From Ecdyonurus torrentis (Eukaryota > Arthropoda > Insecta > Ephemeroptera > Heptageniidae): DNA of 64,000 nt. Positions 26,995-41,011 of this stretch are shown piece by piece. The notes below the pieces were generated by a model, which was not told where the DNA came from, did not search any database, and saw only the letters and a list, made by a program, of their open reading frames with translations. The stretch is from the NCBI GenBank assembly GCA_949318235.1, contig OX439131.1:39200557-39264556 (forward strand), in the 5' to 3' direction. The stretch's first letter is position 1. Every line of letters starts with the position of its first letter. The position numbers and the translations under genes were made by a program.

Positions 26995-27319
26995 AAAATG
27001 TATAATATAAATTTTCAATTTAATTTACTTTTTGTTTATACAGTATTATTTTCTACAAAATAAACCTTAAAAACACATATAAGGCTTAAAAATTCTCAAA
27101 TGTATATTCTATTATCAATCTTCTTCTTTATTAAAAAAAAAATGAAATGTAATATTATCAATTATGTAATTTAGTGAAAAGAAAATTTTCAAATTAAAAT
27201 ATTGTGTTTATAAATGAACTAATTCTAGTGATTTTTTTTTTTTTTACCATAATTACTAAAATAATTTATTACATTATATATCTAAGATTATTAATTTTAT
27301 ATTGTAACTGACTGTACTG

Positions 27320-27393
27320 TAATACGGTTGGGTTAAATTGAGAGGTTGTACGCCTGATTTCGCCCAATAAAAGCCGTTAATTATTATTATTAC
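27320..27393 (+). mobile_element. Possible 3' end of a LINE or SINE
   Basis: GGTTGTACGCCTGATTTCGCCCAATAAAAGCC then TTAATTATTATTATTA. Same kind of ending as at 54.5 kb but a different body. Left limit uncertain. Confidence 0.33.
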
Positions 27394-28046
27394 TGTACGT
27401 AATTCTGTACAGATGAGAGGACGCTACGTCAGAGCTTTTTATTACACATTTCAGTATAAATTATTATGATAATTTTATTAATATTGAATTTATTTTTGAT
27501 GTAAAAAAATATAAATAAAAAGTTTACTTAAAATTATATTTTATGTAATATTGCTACCAATTAGTGTAATTGCCTATTTTTTGTATGCATAATCATTGTA
27601 AACATGGACAATTTGTTGCTGGGATTTTTTAAATATATAAAAGCCAGTATATTTTCATATGGCTTTCCAAAACTTAAATCATACATAGTGCTCAAAAGAA
27701 AATTTAATCCAAATTTTTTTATAGTACAGTATTATTATAGAATTTCTATAGATATTATGACTAAAATATTTGGAAACAAAAATCAATATTGCTGCATAGC
27801 GTGATGAACATCAGATGTAACATGATATTTAAAGCAATTTACCGGAAAGAAAATCATTATTTTGCAAATCATTAAAAAATATATAAAAAAAAATAAGTAA
27901 TTTGCGTAACATATTTCATACACGTACTGTATGCCATTGCAGTCAATATATTATTGACGATATAATATGTGTATTTTGCCGATGTAGTTACAGAAAGTCA
28001 ATAACTTTCAGGCAACAAGTTGTGAACATGATTGGTACCCATACAC

Positions 28047-28049
<3 letters not shown>

Positions 28050-28079
<30 letters not shown>
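28050..28079. repeat. (CT)n, ~30 bp
   Basis: Short CT run. Confidence 0.9.
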
Positions 28080-28082
<3 letters not shown>

Positions 28083-29682
28083 AATTGCAATTTAAAAATA
28101 AAAATCTGAAATGAGTTTTCCTCACAACTTTTCTTGTCACTAAATATAATTGATTTGTGAAATTAAATTTTAAACAAGAGTTTTGTATTGGGAAAGAAAC
28201 CTTTTTTGTTCTTTTTTCATCCAAGTTGTTTCAGAATATAAAATAATTTTTTTCTCTACTGTTATATAATAAAATTGTAAAGCACATTTTTATATTTAGC
28301 ACCGACTTAAAAATCCAGAACATAATTTTTTAAGAATTTAAATTGTTTTTTTTTTTTTTCTTCTTAATTATCTTTTATTATAGAATTCAAATTTATTTCA
28401 ATCCTATATTTATATATTTTATGTAAAAAAAAAAAGTTTTTTGAAATTGCGTGTTATGGATTTTTACGAGTTTCTCTATTCGAGTCTCCCTATTTCTCCT
28501 TGGTAACGATCACGTTTGGTAACATGATACATACTTACATAACGTGGGGACGTATTAAATTATAAAAGGTACGAGGCCGATACTGATCACAAGATTGTGA
28601 CTTGTAAGTCAAGGGCACCTCAACTACTTGGACCATACAATATTAAGGTAGCCCAATCATGCATGAGTCATGTTCTTGTTCGAATAATATATCTCTCAGT
28701 TTCATATTTCTTTTTATATGTTAACTTTCTCACTCATATACTTTCTATACAAAATAATTTATGCCGATATTTTTTTCTTTTCTTTTTTTTTGTCGTTTCA
28801 ATTTTTTGTTGCTCTAAAAGTGTGAAATATAAAGTGATTAAAATTTATGTTAGTAAAAATTGTTTATAGATTATGAGCCTGTAAAATTTTCTTACTCGAA
28901 TTGTTCAAATTATCATAATACATGACACTTTAGACATAATTATGATACTTTGGACATGTCCAGTTAAGATATTTTGTAGTATCACCGTCTCCATGAATCT
29001 TGATAACTTAATCAGTCAATAAGCATTGAAATTTCTTTTGAGTTTAATAAAATAAGCATGTGTGATGACATTCCTGCTTTCCTGGTGCCGTATATACAAC
29101 TACGGAAAATACGAGCACGATCACTTTATTCGTCGCTCACGTTCTTAATAAAATCTTGTCTTACAACTTAAAACACCATTGCAGTACATACAGATGTATA
29201 GTACTGTATACAACATTATTTTTTTATATATCTACTCTACACTTTAATGTAAATAAATAATTTTAAAATGTTCAGTTTGAGTAAAAGATTGTTTACTTCA
29301 TTAACTCTATTATATTATCAATTCACACGAAAAAGATTCATGTTATCATTCATATATCTATAAGTGTATTTTCAATGATTTTCAACGTCTGTCCACTTGA
29401 TTATTAAATTTTTTTAGATAATTTATTTTTTTAAAGTGACTGTTAGAAGAGTAAGAAAATAAAAGTCATATTTTGAAAATATAAAATTAACACAATCTTT
29501 ATTTAAAATACTGTACAACCTTCAGAACTTTTAATATACTATATAACTTTAATTTTATTAAGTATAAATATATTTTTAATATATTGTAATGCCGCAATAG
29601 TGTATGAGATTAGAATAAGCCGCACAATAGATGAAGCAGATGTAAAAGACAGGGAGTCAATAAGTGAAGGCAACATTAAACC

Positions 29683-29687
<5 letters not shown>

Positions 29688-29775
<88 letters not shown>
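29688..29775. repeat. (TA)n with CA end
   Basis: About 76 bp of TA followed by CACACACACA. Confidence 0.95.
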
Positions 29776-30008
29776 GTAGTATTATACACTTTATATATTA
29801 TAGAGTATAGTATGTAATTCATCAAATATAATCAAAAACATCACATCATTATCTTGAGTCAACAAGTAGACTAGACTGCAGTAGCTCTCTCATTAATCAA
29901 AACCAGCAGCGATATTAAATCACAAATAATGTCATCAGCTATATGGAGATGATGTATACCGAAAAAAATACATGTACTCAAAATAATACAATAAAAAAAA
30001 TTGCTTTA

Positions 30009-30010
<2 letters not shown>

Positions 30011-30053
<43 letters not shown>
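30011..30053. repeat. Poly-T of 43
   Basis: Longest pure homopolymer in the window. Other A/T runs of 20-30 lie at 31231-31258, 32437-32461, 43887-43908, 48952-48972, 54804-54834, 55158-55190 and 56552-56575. No retrotransposon body was recognised beside any of them. Confidence 0.93.
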
Positions 30054-30054
<1 letters not shown>

Positions 30055-32283
30055 TACAGCGCACATTGTTATAATTTAGCCTTGAATATTCCTTTGTTAT
30101 TAATATTGATACATCAAGAAATTATAGAATATAACATGTATTAAAAATTGTATTGTATATTATATTGTAATCTCATGTCCACCTAATAAATTGATAGTAT
30201 TAATACAGCCTACAAGAAGAAAAAAAATAACATTTTCCTAGATACATTTTAATAATAACATGACTTGCTCAATTTTATTGTTACTTAAAATAAAAATTGA
30301 AAAAGACAAAATAATGGTTAAAAAAAAAAAAAAAAAGCTGTAAGAGAACCAATGGAAATTATATATTAGAAAGCCTATAGAAGCACCGCATGAAACGTAG
30401 AGTGATCAAAATCATGAAAATTACAAATAAATTGTTTAATAATTTACAAAAACAATATTATATTTGCGATACTATTTTAATTCTGATACAAGTGTCAAAA
30501 TTAAAGCACTTTGACGAGCTGTCAGAAATAACACGTAATAGTAGTGAATTAAATATATAACTACTCAAATGATAAATATTTTTAAATAAACTACCAGTAT
30601 TTATTGTATTTTACCTACGTGTATGATATAAATTAAAATATCCATCTATCAAGTAAATTCTTATGTAATAATAGTAAATTAAATAAATTACAACTGTTCT
30701 TGCATTTTTCTTCTTCTTCTTCTTCTTTCGAGGATTATAATTCTTGAGTAATGATATTATTTTGAAGGAAAGACATTTTGATTAAACTCTGATGGATTTT
30801 CACTTATTCAAGATGATATCTACTCAAAATTTGAGAGGCACGTCTTATAATTTGATGGATGTGACTTTTGGAGAGAGAAAAAAAAATGAAACTAACTTAT
30901 ATACCGCGCACTTAAAATTAAACTCAATCTTGTCTTATAAAATTTAATTTACTAATGAATCGATTCATTTAACTTAATGTATGTGATTTCGATTATCGAT
31001 GTTAGTATAATTTTAAATGAACTATAAATTTTTATTGCTTTATGTAGGCGTATAGGTGAACCACATTCAAAAAATATATATGTACTGCTGTATTTCAAAC
31101 AACAACATTTTTAATGTAGGTTTATAAGATAGATATATACATAGGTACACAAAAAAAATGTATAGCTTTGAGGTTGAATGAACGATAACTTATGGTCATA
31201 ATTAGTTGTATAAAGTAGACTTTACGTATACAAAAAAAAAAAAAAAAAAAAAAAAAAACTTAAATTATAATTCGAAGTAGTATTGTATATAAGGCCAGAT
31301 GTTATCTTGATTCTAATCTTGCAGTTTTTATAGCAAAGCAAAAGGTAATAATTCTATATGCATAAATCAAGTACTACGCAATATATTTTTACTTTATATT
31401 ATGGTCTTATATAAAATTACATATTATTCAATAAAATTAAGGTATATATAAATGACCTTCATTTATCTTCTTATTAAGATGTATAAGAAAAAAGTTATTA
31501 AAATTATGATGTATAAAATGGAACTACAATAATAATTATAATTAGCTATAATAATATAATGTAACAATTCAAATTTTGTATTGTATTATGAAGAACTAAG
31601 TTAGTAGACAATAAAAGAAAAAAAAATACAACAAGATATTATTATTATTATTATAATATCTTCATTAATTTATAATTACATTTCAATCAAGGGAATGAAG
31701 TCAATTAATTAATATAAGTTGCATAATTAATATTATTATTATTAATTTCAAAGCCTTAAAGTAACGTCAATAAAAGACAAATTGAAAAAAAAAAGTTTTT
31801 CTTTTTTATGTGTCTGAAAATATTAGTACTCACATATATATACGTAGTATAAATAATAATTAAAAATAAATTTTCTGGAAGTTCATGAAACAAAAAACAA
31901 CTTAATAAGCTTTTTATAAAACTCTAGAAATCAGTCGCATATACCAAAAAACTTTTCTTTGTATAAGACTCTTGAAATATTTTTATTTTTTAATTATGTA
32001 TATTCTTTGAATCAAAAGTATGCAAAAAGCTTTTTCCTGTTCTAACGTTACGTATATAGAGGGAAACAACTATTTATATTTACGTAATAAAACTAAAATA
32101 CGAGCATTGCAAAATGATAATATAACAGAAAACGAAAATGTCAACAAGGTTTCGTAATAATCTATACACATTTTTTTTTTATTATCATTCAAAGGTAAAG
32201 TAATTACTTAAAAGTTAAAATACAATTTTGTAAATAGCTAGAAAAACAACAACATATACTTGATTAGAGTTAATTATGCATTG

Positions 32284-32286
<3 letters not shown>

Positions 32287-32370
<84 letters not shown>
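32287..32370. repeat. (AT)n, ~78 bp
   Basis: AT array with a CACACA end. Confidence 0.95.
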
Positions 32371-32372
<2 letters not shown>

Positions 32373-32811
32373 TACATAATATATAAAGACATATTTATAT
32401 TGTATGTGTTTATGTGCAGAAGTTTCAGGCTATTCATTTTTTTTTTTTTTTTTTTTTTTTTACAATGAATATAAATAATATAATGACGAAAACAATAAAA
32501 TAAAAACTGTTGTAGCTATTCATACAATTTTAGTTTTCAAAGGATGATATTATATTGAATGAAAATATAGTCGTATGAATAGAAGTGGAGAAAATAAAAT
32601 TGATATGACATTGATGCTGTGTGGATGACACTATTGCATTGAAATACATACTCATACAATTGTAAAGGCAAGGAAGCAAAAGCGAGCAAAGTATAAGCAA
32701 ACAAGCAGCCACCAGGCATTATGGATCTATATAACTGGGTAATTGTATACTTGGTGATCGGATATAACAAGAGCAACGATGGAACGTCATTATAAATTAT
32801 GTCGATGTATT

Positions 32812-33076
<265 letters not shown>

Positions 33077-33818
33077 ATAATATTACTGAACAAAACATCC
33101 ATATTATATTCATATTTTATTTTCATTTTTTATTTTTTCGTTTCTGTTAGTATTTCCCTTCAACTCAAAAGTAAACAATAAAAATATAATAAAAAAAATC
33201 GATGAAAAAATCTTTAAATGTAATATACTGCATAGCATCGAATGGAAAATAAAGGTCTATATGGACCTCTTATTTCAGACATGCTATTATTTTTTATTAC
33301 AAAACTTTATATTTTCTTACTGCATACTGGACAATATAATACAGTATCAAAACTTCTACGACTGTCAAGTTTTTTTTTTTTGTTTGGGGTGTGTAGTATT
33401 TTTTTATTGATCAGTATCTTTGTATAATATACAGTATACTTATGTACATGTTACACAGCTATAATTTGATATGATGTAGTAACCTACCAACCCCTCAGGT
33501 TCTTATATTAAGTTAATAATATGTTTTATGAAATTTAATTTTACCCCCTTTTTACATTTTTCTTTATGATGTTGTAAGGTCATGGGTTTAATAATTTGTC
33601 GTTTTTTTTAGAACTATGTTATGGTTCTATCGAATCACTTGAAACTTAGTAACAATATTTTTTCTATTTTAAAACTTTTCAATTTCATTTTTAAATTCTT
33701 AAAAATTTACTAAATATTTAATACATAGGAATTCTCATATTTGATAGGAATTAAAATTGTTTATGTATATGTATTAAAATATATTACAATAAACTGATTA
33801 CATATAAGTATAAGTAAA

Positions 33819-34120
33819 AGGGTGTATGCATTAACGTTAAAGTCGACGCCATGTTGGGTAAGTCAATAACATGGGTAGCATAGGAAAATAACTCATTTTA
33901 CCAGTTTAAAAATATTATGCAATATTTTTGAGAGCATTAATGATGTAAATATGTTGAATTAGTATCTCAAGTATGTGTGAAAAATAACAATAACAAAAAA
34001 TTAACCGATTCCCCAAAGAAAATTGGCTTAAACGAAGTTTGTCCTATGCTTAGCAATGTTATCCACTATTCCAGTATGGTCTCCAAGTGCATTAAATATG
34101 ACGTCATGCGTATACATCCT
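33819..34120 (-). mobile_element. Family A MITE, copy 2, with 9-bp target duplication
   Basis: Reverse-orientation copy of the 4.8 kb element, 302 bp, with ends AGGGTG and AGGATG. It is flanked by perfect 9-bp direct repeats ATAAGTAAA (33810-33818 and 34121-34129). A 9-bp duplication is typical of Mutator-like elements (class is inference). It carries TGACGTCA at 34099-34106. Confidence 0.8.
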
Positions 34121-35162
34121 ATAAGTAAACATAATTCAATTATATATTGGTATTTTTTGAAGCATAATAGTAAATTAATATCATAACACAATAAAAGCAA
34201 AATAATAATAATTCTGATATTATCTTATATAATATGATACTACGTCAACGTAATAAAATACAATAAAAAAATAACAATATTAATAATGACATAATAAAAT
34301 TCTATATAATATGATGGTAGGCGGACATAATATAATATAACAAAAAAAAATTTACATCAAGACAAATGAGAAAAAGATTTGAATACTGTGATTTCTAAAA
34401 ATGCAAAGTAAAAATAAGACATCACATTTATCATATGTTGACACGTCATCTTAATTATCATATCATTTTCTCTCTCTCTCTAGTTTTTATTACAATCTCA
34501 TGGTATTAATGTTATTATACTTTCTCAGTTTTTGATTGGTTCATTTTAACAGCTGTGAAGCTTGCCGGCCAACTCTTTTGACCATATTACACAATATTAT
34601 ATATACATGAGCGTGCTCTCAAAATTCATAAAAAAAAAATCAGGTCACTCTTTTAATACCTGTTGTATCTTTAATATCGTGAGAATGTATTATAAAAATA
34701 TTAACATTAAATAAAAATTAAATTATAGTGAACACTCAAGTTTAAAAAATAGGAATATCAATTTTTATTATTAAAAGAAGTTCCTTGAAAAAAAAAAGGC
34801 ATTTCATTTAACTTTTTATTGAAACGTATATTAAATGTACACACATTTTAGACTTTATTCAGATCGTTAGTTTTTTAAATTTGCTTTCATTTTTAGAGTG
34901 TTGTTTTATAATTCAATATCCAATTTAAATGTTTGGTTAATGAATATTTTACTATATTACGAGGTTTATAACTTGTGTTGGAACATGGATAAAATAGATA
35001 CATGTAGTAAGAGTTACAAGCATAACTTAAACGGGATTTAATTTTTAACTTAAGAAAACAGATTTAAAATATCCGGAATACATTTTCAAACTAAACTCTT
35101 TAACTTCTAAATCAACTGCAACTTGTTACACAAGAAATGTGTGTATATATATTTTATATATA

Positions 35163-35167
<5 letters not shown>

Positions 35168-35230
<63 letters not shown>
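35168..35230. repeat. (AT)n, ~62 bp
   Basis: Pure AT array. Confidence 0.93.
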
Positions 35231-35234
<4 letters not shown>

Positions 35235-37570
35235 AAAGATATAAAAAGAACATAAAACGAGATCTTTTGTATGCCAATTACTCTTACATGTAATTCATAA
35301 CTATCTGACCTTCATTTGTTTACATTTTATACAATAAACATAATTTATTATATACAGTTTTATAATAAAAATTTGATTATAAAATATATCTGTGACCCCT
35401 TATTTATATAATATAATATGTATAATATATATACTTTTTTTTTCATAATACTAAAGTGATTTGTTACGTATGTTTATTTTTGACATCGTAAATTTATGTT
35501 TGCTACTTTTATTGCCAAGTTAAGTCTTACTACACTATAGACATTAATTGTATTTTCGTAGGTAGCAAAACTAAAATGTCAAATGTTTGTTTTGTGCACA
35601 AAAACCATTTATCTAAACACCAATTCTCTCTATATTTTAAGTCAAAACTTAATAGAAATATATGACTTCTGAAAACCTACAAATACTAATTTTTCTTGGT
35701 TAACACTATCACATATTATAGATTATTTTTTATACTTTTACTCTAAAAGTTTATTTTAATAATGTTAAAACATAGTGTATCTGTTATAATACTCATAAAC
35801 TGCCAGCGGTGGTAGTAATACAAATGACTGTCTATTAAAATTATCTTCATTTCTTAAATATAAAAATGTTACCATATAAATTTTCTTAAAACTTATTATA
35901 TTTAAAGGAGTAAATTTTTCACGCACATAAGATCGAGCTTTACGATGTATAAATTGGAAAAGACATCGAAATCAATAAATCATACACAGTAATGAACGAA
36001 ATTAGTATGGAAATATACTTATTATTATATAAATTTTATTTCAAAAGAAAAAAGCAAACATATAAATATAATACTGTACATATATATACATAAATAATAT
36101 TTTGTTTCAAAACAAACAGGGTCTTTAAATGAAAGATTTTAATATCAAACACATTTATCTATAACTAGTTTTTTTTTTTTATATATATAAACAGAGTGTA
36201 AATTATGTTCTTGAATATTGAGTGTTAAAAATTAATATTTAAAAATTCAATTTCACAGCCGGTTTTTTTGATTGAAATAAAAAGAGATGCCGCTTAACGA
36301 CAGTGCTGAGTGATAGCTGAAATACTGACCAGTATTGCCTGAATGACCCGCGAGCCTCACTCATTCGTTAGTTGGTCAGCGAAGGTGTTCCACTAATGAC
36401 CTCCAAGCTACGCTTATTTTTCTCTCCGCTATCGCAAAGTTATTTTATACTCTTAAATTACCATCTCATATAACACCAGAGAAAACATTATATCATTTTT
36501 TTTTTCTATACTGCATTAATTTAAATTTTATTTTACCATGTAATCAAAACATAAATTTTGTAATTTAATATTAAAATTTTTATTGCCTTATCCATATTCA
36601 TTATAATACGTTCAACCTATATAATATAATAAATCATTCGATCAGATTATAATATTTTAATAAATCAAAAATTATTTCACCTTTTCTAGTGTACAATCTT
36701 TTTATTATTTTTATTATTTTATTATCCCTTGTGATTTTTGTTAGATTTTCACACTTGTTGCTGTAAATTCAAAAACTGTTTGGTAGTAATATCAATAAAA
36801 CAGAGTAGTAAAACCAAAGCAAAACATCGTAAAGCTGTATTATATAACACTTACATTCTATTGTTTAGAGTAATGTTATTGGATACTATAATTGATTTTG
36901 AAAGTAATAATGATAAACTTTAATTTAAATTTGATTTGGATATATAGTCTAATTTGGTGAATAAAATACGAAAATAAAAAATCGATTATTTTTATTGAAT
37001 AATATTTTATCTTTTATCGTTTGTTTGGTTGAACCATATGGTTGAACTTATAGTTTAAAAATTGGAGTAAAATGTTTCATACAAACTTTACCATGGCATA
37101 TACAATAAGTAACAGCATTACTATAACGTGTGTTTAAATTGTTATTTATTTTCTACGCCACTTTAAAAAATATATATTATATATCATTATAGAAATCTTA
37201 TGTCGATCGAAAATATATTTTAGTGTTCCTGTAAATCTTATAGGTGTCTATACTACGTAAAATTATAACAACAATATAAATCTGTCACATTTATTTCTAC
37301 AACTAAACTCATGCACAATATTATTTATTGTTATACTTTAATACTCGTTATCTGTTACAGAGTATGAACGCAATTAAATATAGTTATTAATTTAATAATT
37401 TAAACTGACATCTAATTAAATGATAAAAAAAAGTAATAATAGTAATAAAAAATTGAGATAAATCGTATAAACTCAATAAATAAAATACTACTCTACTTGG
37501 TGCTAATCGAACGTATATAAAATAAATAATATCGTAAATAAAAAAAAAAACTATAACAAAATTAACTTAC

Positions 37571-37653
37571 GTTCGTTGAAGGTCTCTTGGCTTCAGAACC
37601 ATCTGCATTGGTTATTTTGTGATTTTTCCAACCTTTATTTGATATCACTGATC
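37571..37653 (-). CDS. PDE8: PDE8 homologue, coding exon 2
   Basis: An 83-nt internal exon. Seen on the minus strand: a pyrimidine-rich acceptor (ccccatttgtttcag) and a strong donor, GAAC|GTAAGTT. Of the three frames only one is open, beginning SVISNKGWKNHK and ending EAKRPSTN; it needs one base from upstream, which matches the phase of exon 1. It leaves in phase 0, matching exon 3. The peptide is polar and probably disordered, as expected for the variable region between the acylated N-terminus and the receiver-like domain of PDE8. I do not recognise it on its own; the call rests on splice sites, phase and position. Confidence 0.7.
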
Positions 37654-38921
37654 CTGAAACAAATGGGGGAAAAGTTACTCACAAAAATTAATATAATTTG
37701 GCTTAAATTAAACTTTTTAATTACTTTGATGTGCATGGTAGAACATGCACAAAATATTCATTTAAATATCTCTCCACTCAAGTATAAAATATTGCAAATA
37801 TTATTATCAGTTAAGAAGTTTTATTGTAACGATTGATTTTTATTATTATTTTACTCAATTGAGTGTTGTTATTTTCTTTTATCTTAAAAGCCACAATTTT
37901 AAGTGGTTATTTCATTTAATCTTAAAAACAGTCTATCGTCTTTGTTGAATTACATCTTTCTTTGTATTATTGATTTGTAAAGAAAATCAGTAGAGAAAAC
38001 CAAGTGAAGCGTAAAAGCAACTCGTATTGAAATATCACCATCAGATACAAACAACATTCGAACTTCTTGCGAAACTTTACCTTTTGTCTTGATAACAACT
38101 TTTTTTCTTTCCTTTTGTTTATTTTTTCAAAGACAAAGTTTATAAATAAAAAACATAACTATAATATAATGTATCAAGAAAACTTTCAACCAAGTATTTT
38201 TCCCTTAAAATTTTTTGTGAAAACATTAGGAAAATATAAATATATAATTACTTATTTACGTAGTTCTTGCAAACGATGCATTTTAATATGTATTACAGTA
38301 CCGTATATGCAATGAGAAATAATACGTTAAAAATTAAATAATTTAGTTTATATTATAGAACATAATAAATAATAAGTTTGCTAGTAAATTTGAAGCGAGT
38401 ATTGCCTGAAGATTTTTTATGCTGTGCAGATTACAATAAGTGTACAGTATAGCTCACTAAACTTGTTTAGTTAGGTAGTTTTCACATTATTTTTTCTTGT
38501 TTGGTCTCTATTTTTTGTGTGCATTATAAATATTATCCAACAAATTATTGATAAATAAAAATATTTTTACATACTTCATACACAGGTTTTGAAAAACAGA
38601 AATATATTTATCTGTTAGTCAAGATATTGACGCAAAATATCTTTTGAACTTCGAACTTTGACAAATAGAAAATGAAACCTTAAAAGTGATATAATATATT
38701 TTCTGCTTACGCCTGCTCTTGAGTCTTTTCACCCAGCACGAATAAAATAAAACTTTCAAAAGAAGATATTAAAAAATACATTTTTATATCTATATATTCA
38801 ATCCGTTACGGTTTATATTATAATCACTGAGAAAAGAGGTAGAAACAATAATAATATTTATTTTGATTTCCCAGGTGAGCTAATATTTTTATGTCTATCA
38901 AACTTTTATATCTTTTTTATT

Positions 38922-38927
<6 letters not shown>

Positions 38928-38986
<59 letters not shown>
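38928..38986. repeat. (GA)n, ~59 bp
   Basis: Pure GA array. Confidence 0.95.
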
Positions 38987-38990
<4 letters not shown>

Positions 38991-39910
38991 TTTTGAAAGT
39001 TTGTGCGATGAAATAGATTGATGTGTGCATAAAAAGTAAGTTTTACTTCACAATTTAAAATATATTTTGGTCTTCTTACTTCTTTTTTTATTACAATTTA
39101 TATTACTTTGTAAAACTTGAATAAAATTTAAAAATTACTCAACAATATGGCAATCTAAAAATTGAAGGTGCGGAAAAAAAATGCAGAAAAAAATGTTATC
39201 AAAACGTTATCCACCCAAGCCATATACTGTACATTCATTTAATATAGTTATATTACATAAAATGTTTCCACAAATCATGAAATTTTGATACAGTCAAGTA
39301 CGTTTTGGAAAACAGCAAAATGTAAAAAGTCAATTTAAAAACTTGCGTTAATAATGCAATATAAAGTTAGTTGTAAATCATGATCCAAGTATGTACAGTA
39401 TACGTTCCGAGTTAATATAATAAATTATTGGTTAAGTAAATGATGGTGTAAAAGTTTAGCAATAAAAAGAAGTTAATTCTAGTTTCTTTTCCAATTATAA
39501 TTAATTTGAAATAAAAGAGGTAGCAAAATAGTGAGAGCTGTTAAAACTTGTAGCAACTGTCGATATAGTTTACTTTGAAAAATATCACAAGAATATAGAC
39601 TTTGTAGCACGAGAATAACCTCTCATTAGTGATTGCAATTATATACGTTAGCACTCATTTTGAAAAATATATCATTAATAAAAAATACAATACAATGGGA
39701 TTTATTATTGAAATGTTTAGCAATAATAAGTACACAATGTTTCACAAAATTTAGGAGCAATAATTAGGTATTCAAACTGTCAAAAACAATGTTTTTAGTA
39801 CAGTATAGTACAATATTTCTCTACTCCCTGTTAAAACTTTAATAACTATTGATTTTATGAACTTATAAACTTTGAATATCAAAGCATAATGAACCTATAC
39901 ATATAAATGA

Positions 39911-40019
<109 letters not shown>

Positions 40020-40243
40020 AAAATTTGAATATCAAGCGAGGTGACATGATGATAAAAAATTCATTGTAGTCTTACCTTCTATAAGACCCTGGGCTTTCAC
40101 TCGCTGCTTGTTTTGACGATAAAAAATAACACACAACACCATAAAAAATTGTCACTTATATATAAGTTAATAAAAAGACTCAATTCACAGTTTTTTAAAA
40201 ATTATATATACATAGCTATGTTATATTTACACCAAATTGAAAC

Positions 40244-40292
40244 GTTTTCGAGTGCGTATGTAGAAACATACAGTGTCTGCACTCTTCTTCAG
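40244..40292 (-). ncRNA. Hammerhead-ribozyme-like core (left arm mirror copy)
   Basis: Reverse-complement image of the right-arm motif, on the minus strand just after the stop of the left-arm remnant. Same bases, same reservation about stem I. Confidence 0.38.
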
Positions 40293-40293
40293 C

Positions 40294-40494
40294 TTACTGA
40301 CTCTTGCTCACGAGGCGCGCCGACCTCCGCAACGGGGGGAGTGGCTCGTCCTCGTCAGGTGTTATTTTATTGTTTATATTTTCACCTGTACGATCACGTG
40401 GTACAGTCTTTTTACATGAATCTATAAGTGGAATCCAAATAGGCGGCAAATCAAAACTAGGTTGACTGATTGTTTCATTATTTCTTCTTGACAT
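40294..40494 (-). pseudogene. C-terminal remnant of a probable Penelope-like element endonuclease (left arm)
   Basis: The mirror copy on the minus strand, from MSRRNNETISQ to the RRSARLVSKSQ end, identical in protein sequence to the right-arm copy. It lacks the KRKILEA segment, because that part lies in the asymmetric spacer and is linked only to the right arm. The two copies therefore point outward from the spacer. Confidence 0.45.
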
Positions 40495-40513
40495 TTCTAT
40501 TCTTTCTACAAAG

Positions 40514-40768
40514 GTGATAGGAAGAGAAAGTCATTATAAAAAAAGAAAAATATTAGAAGCAATAGAAATGTCAAGAAGAAATAATGAAACAATCAGTCAA
40601 CCTAGTTTTGATTTGCCGCCTATTTGGATTCCACTTATAGATTCATGTAAAAAGACTGTACCACGTGATCGTACAGGTGAAAATATAAACAATAAAATAA
40701 CACCTGACGAGGACGAGCCACTCCCCCCGTTGCGGAGGTCGGCGCGCCTCGTGAGCAAGAGTCAGTAA
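40514..40768 (+). pseudogene. C-terminal remnant of a probable Penelope-like element endonuclease (right arm)
   Basis: An open frame through the spacer and right arm ending in TAA at 40766-40768. Residues near its start read HYKKRKILEAIEMSRRNN, resembling the last helix of GIY-YIG endonuclease domains, where an R-x-L-E-A motif supplies the conserved Glu. It is followed by PPIWIPLI and a basic tail ending RRSARLVSKSQ. There is no reverse transcriptase and no GIY-YIG start; the frame before GTG 40514 is just the other arm read backwards. The Penelope assignment is inference from this motif plus the hammerhead-like fold right after the stop. It could belong to another retroelement class. Confidence 0.45.
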
Positions 40769-40769
40769 G

Positions 40770-40818
40770 CTGAAGAAGAGTGCAGACACTGTATGTTTCT
40801 ACATACGCACTCGAAAAC
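40770..40818 (+). ncRNA. Hammerhead-ribozyme-like core after the retroelement stop (right arm)
   Basis: One base after the stop codon: CTGAAGA (40770-40776), a stem GAGTGC/GCACTC (40778-40783 with 40807-40812), an inner stem GTATGT/ACATAC (40791-40796 with 40801-40806) closed by TTCT, then GAAA (40813-40816). CUGANGA, stem II and GAAA in this order is the hammerhead consensus. Known: Penelope-like elements carry hammerhead motifs in their terminal repeats. I could not find a convincing stem I and cleavage triplet, so activity is doubtful. Confidence 0.4.
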
Positions 40819-41008
40819 GTTTCAATTTGGTGTAAATATAACATAGCTATGTATATATAATTTTTAAAAAACTGTGAATTGAGTCTTTTTATTAACTTAT
40901 ATATAAGTGACAATTTTTTATGGTGTTGTGTGTTATTTTTTATCGTCAAAACAAGCAGCGAGTGAAAGCCCAGGGTCTTATAGAAGGTAAGACTACAATG
41001 AATTTTTT

Positions 41009-41011
<3 letters not shown>

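Noticed and set aside
34465..34485. Strong acceptor-like CT tract and TAG on the plus strand
   Set aside because: Produced by a CT microsatellite; no open frame follows.
40113..40427. Paired 104-codon ORFs (40113-40427 plus, 40635-40949 minus)
   Set aside because: Identical only because they lie in the two arms of the inverted repeat; they run antisense to the likely retroelement frame and its 3' region.
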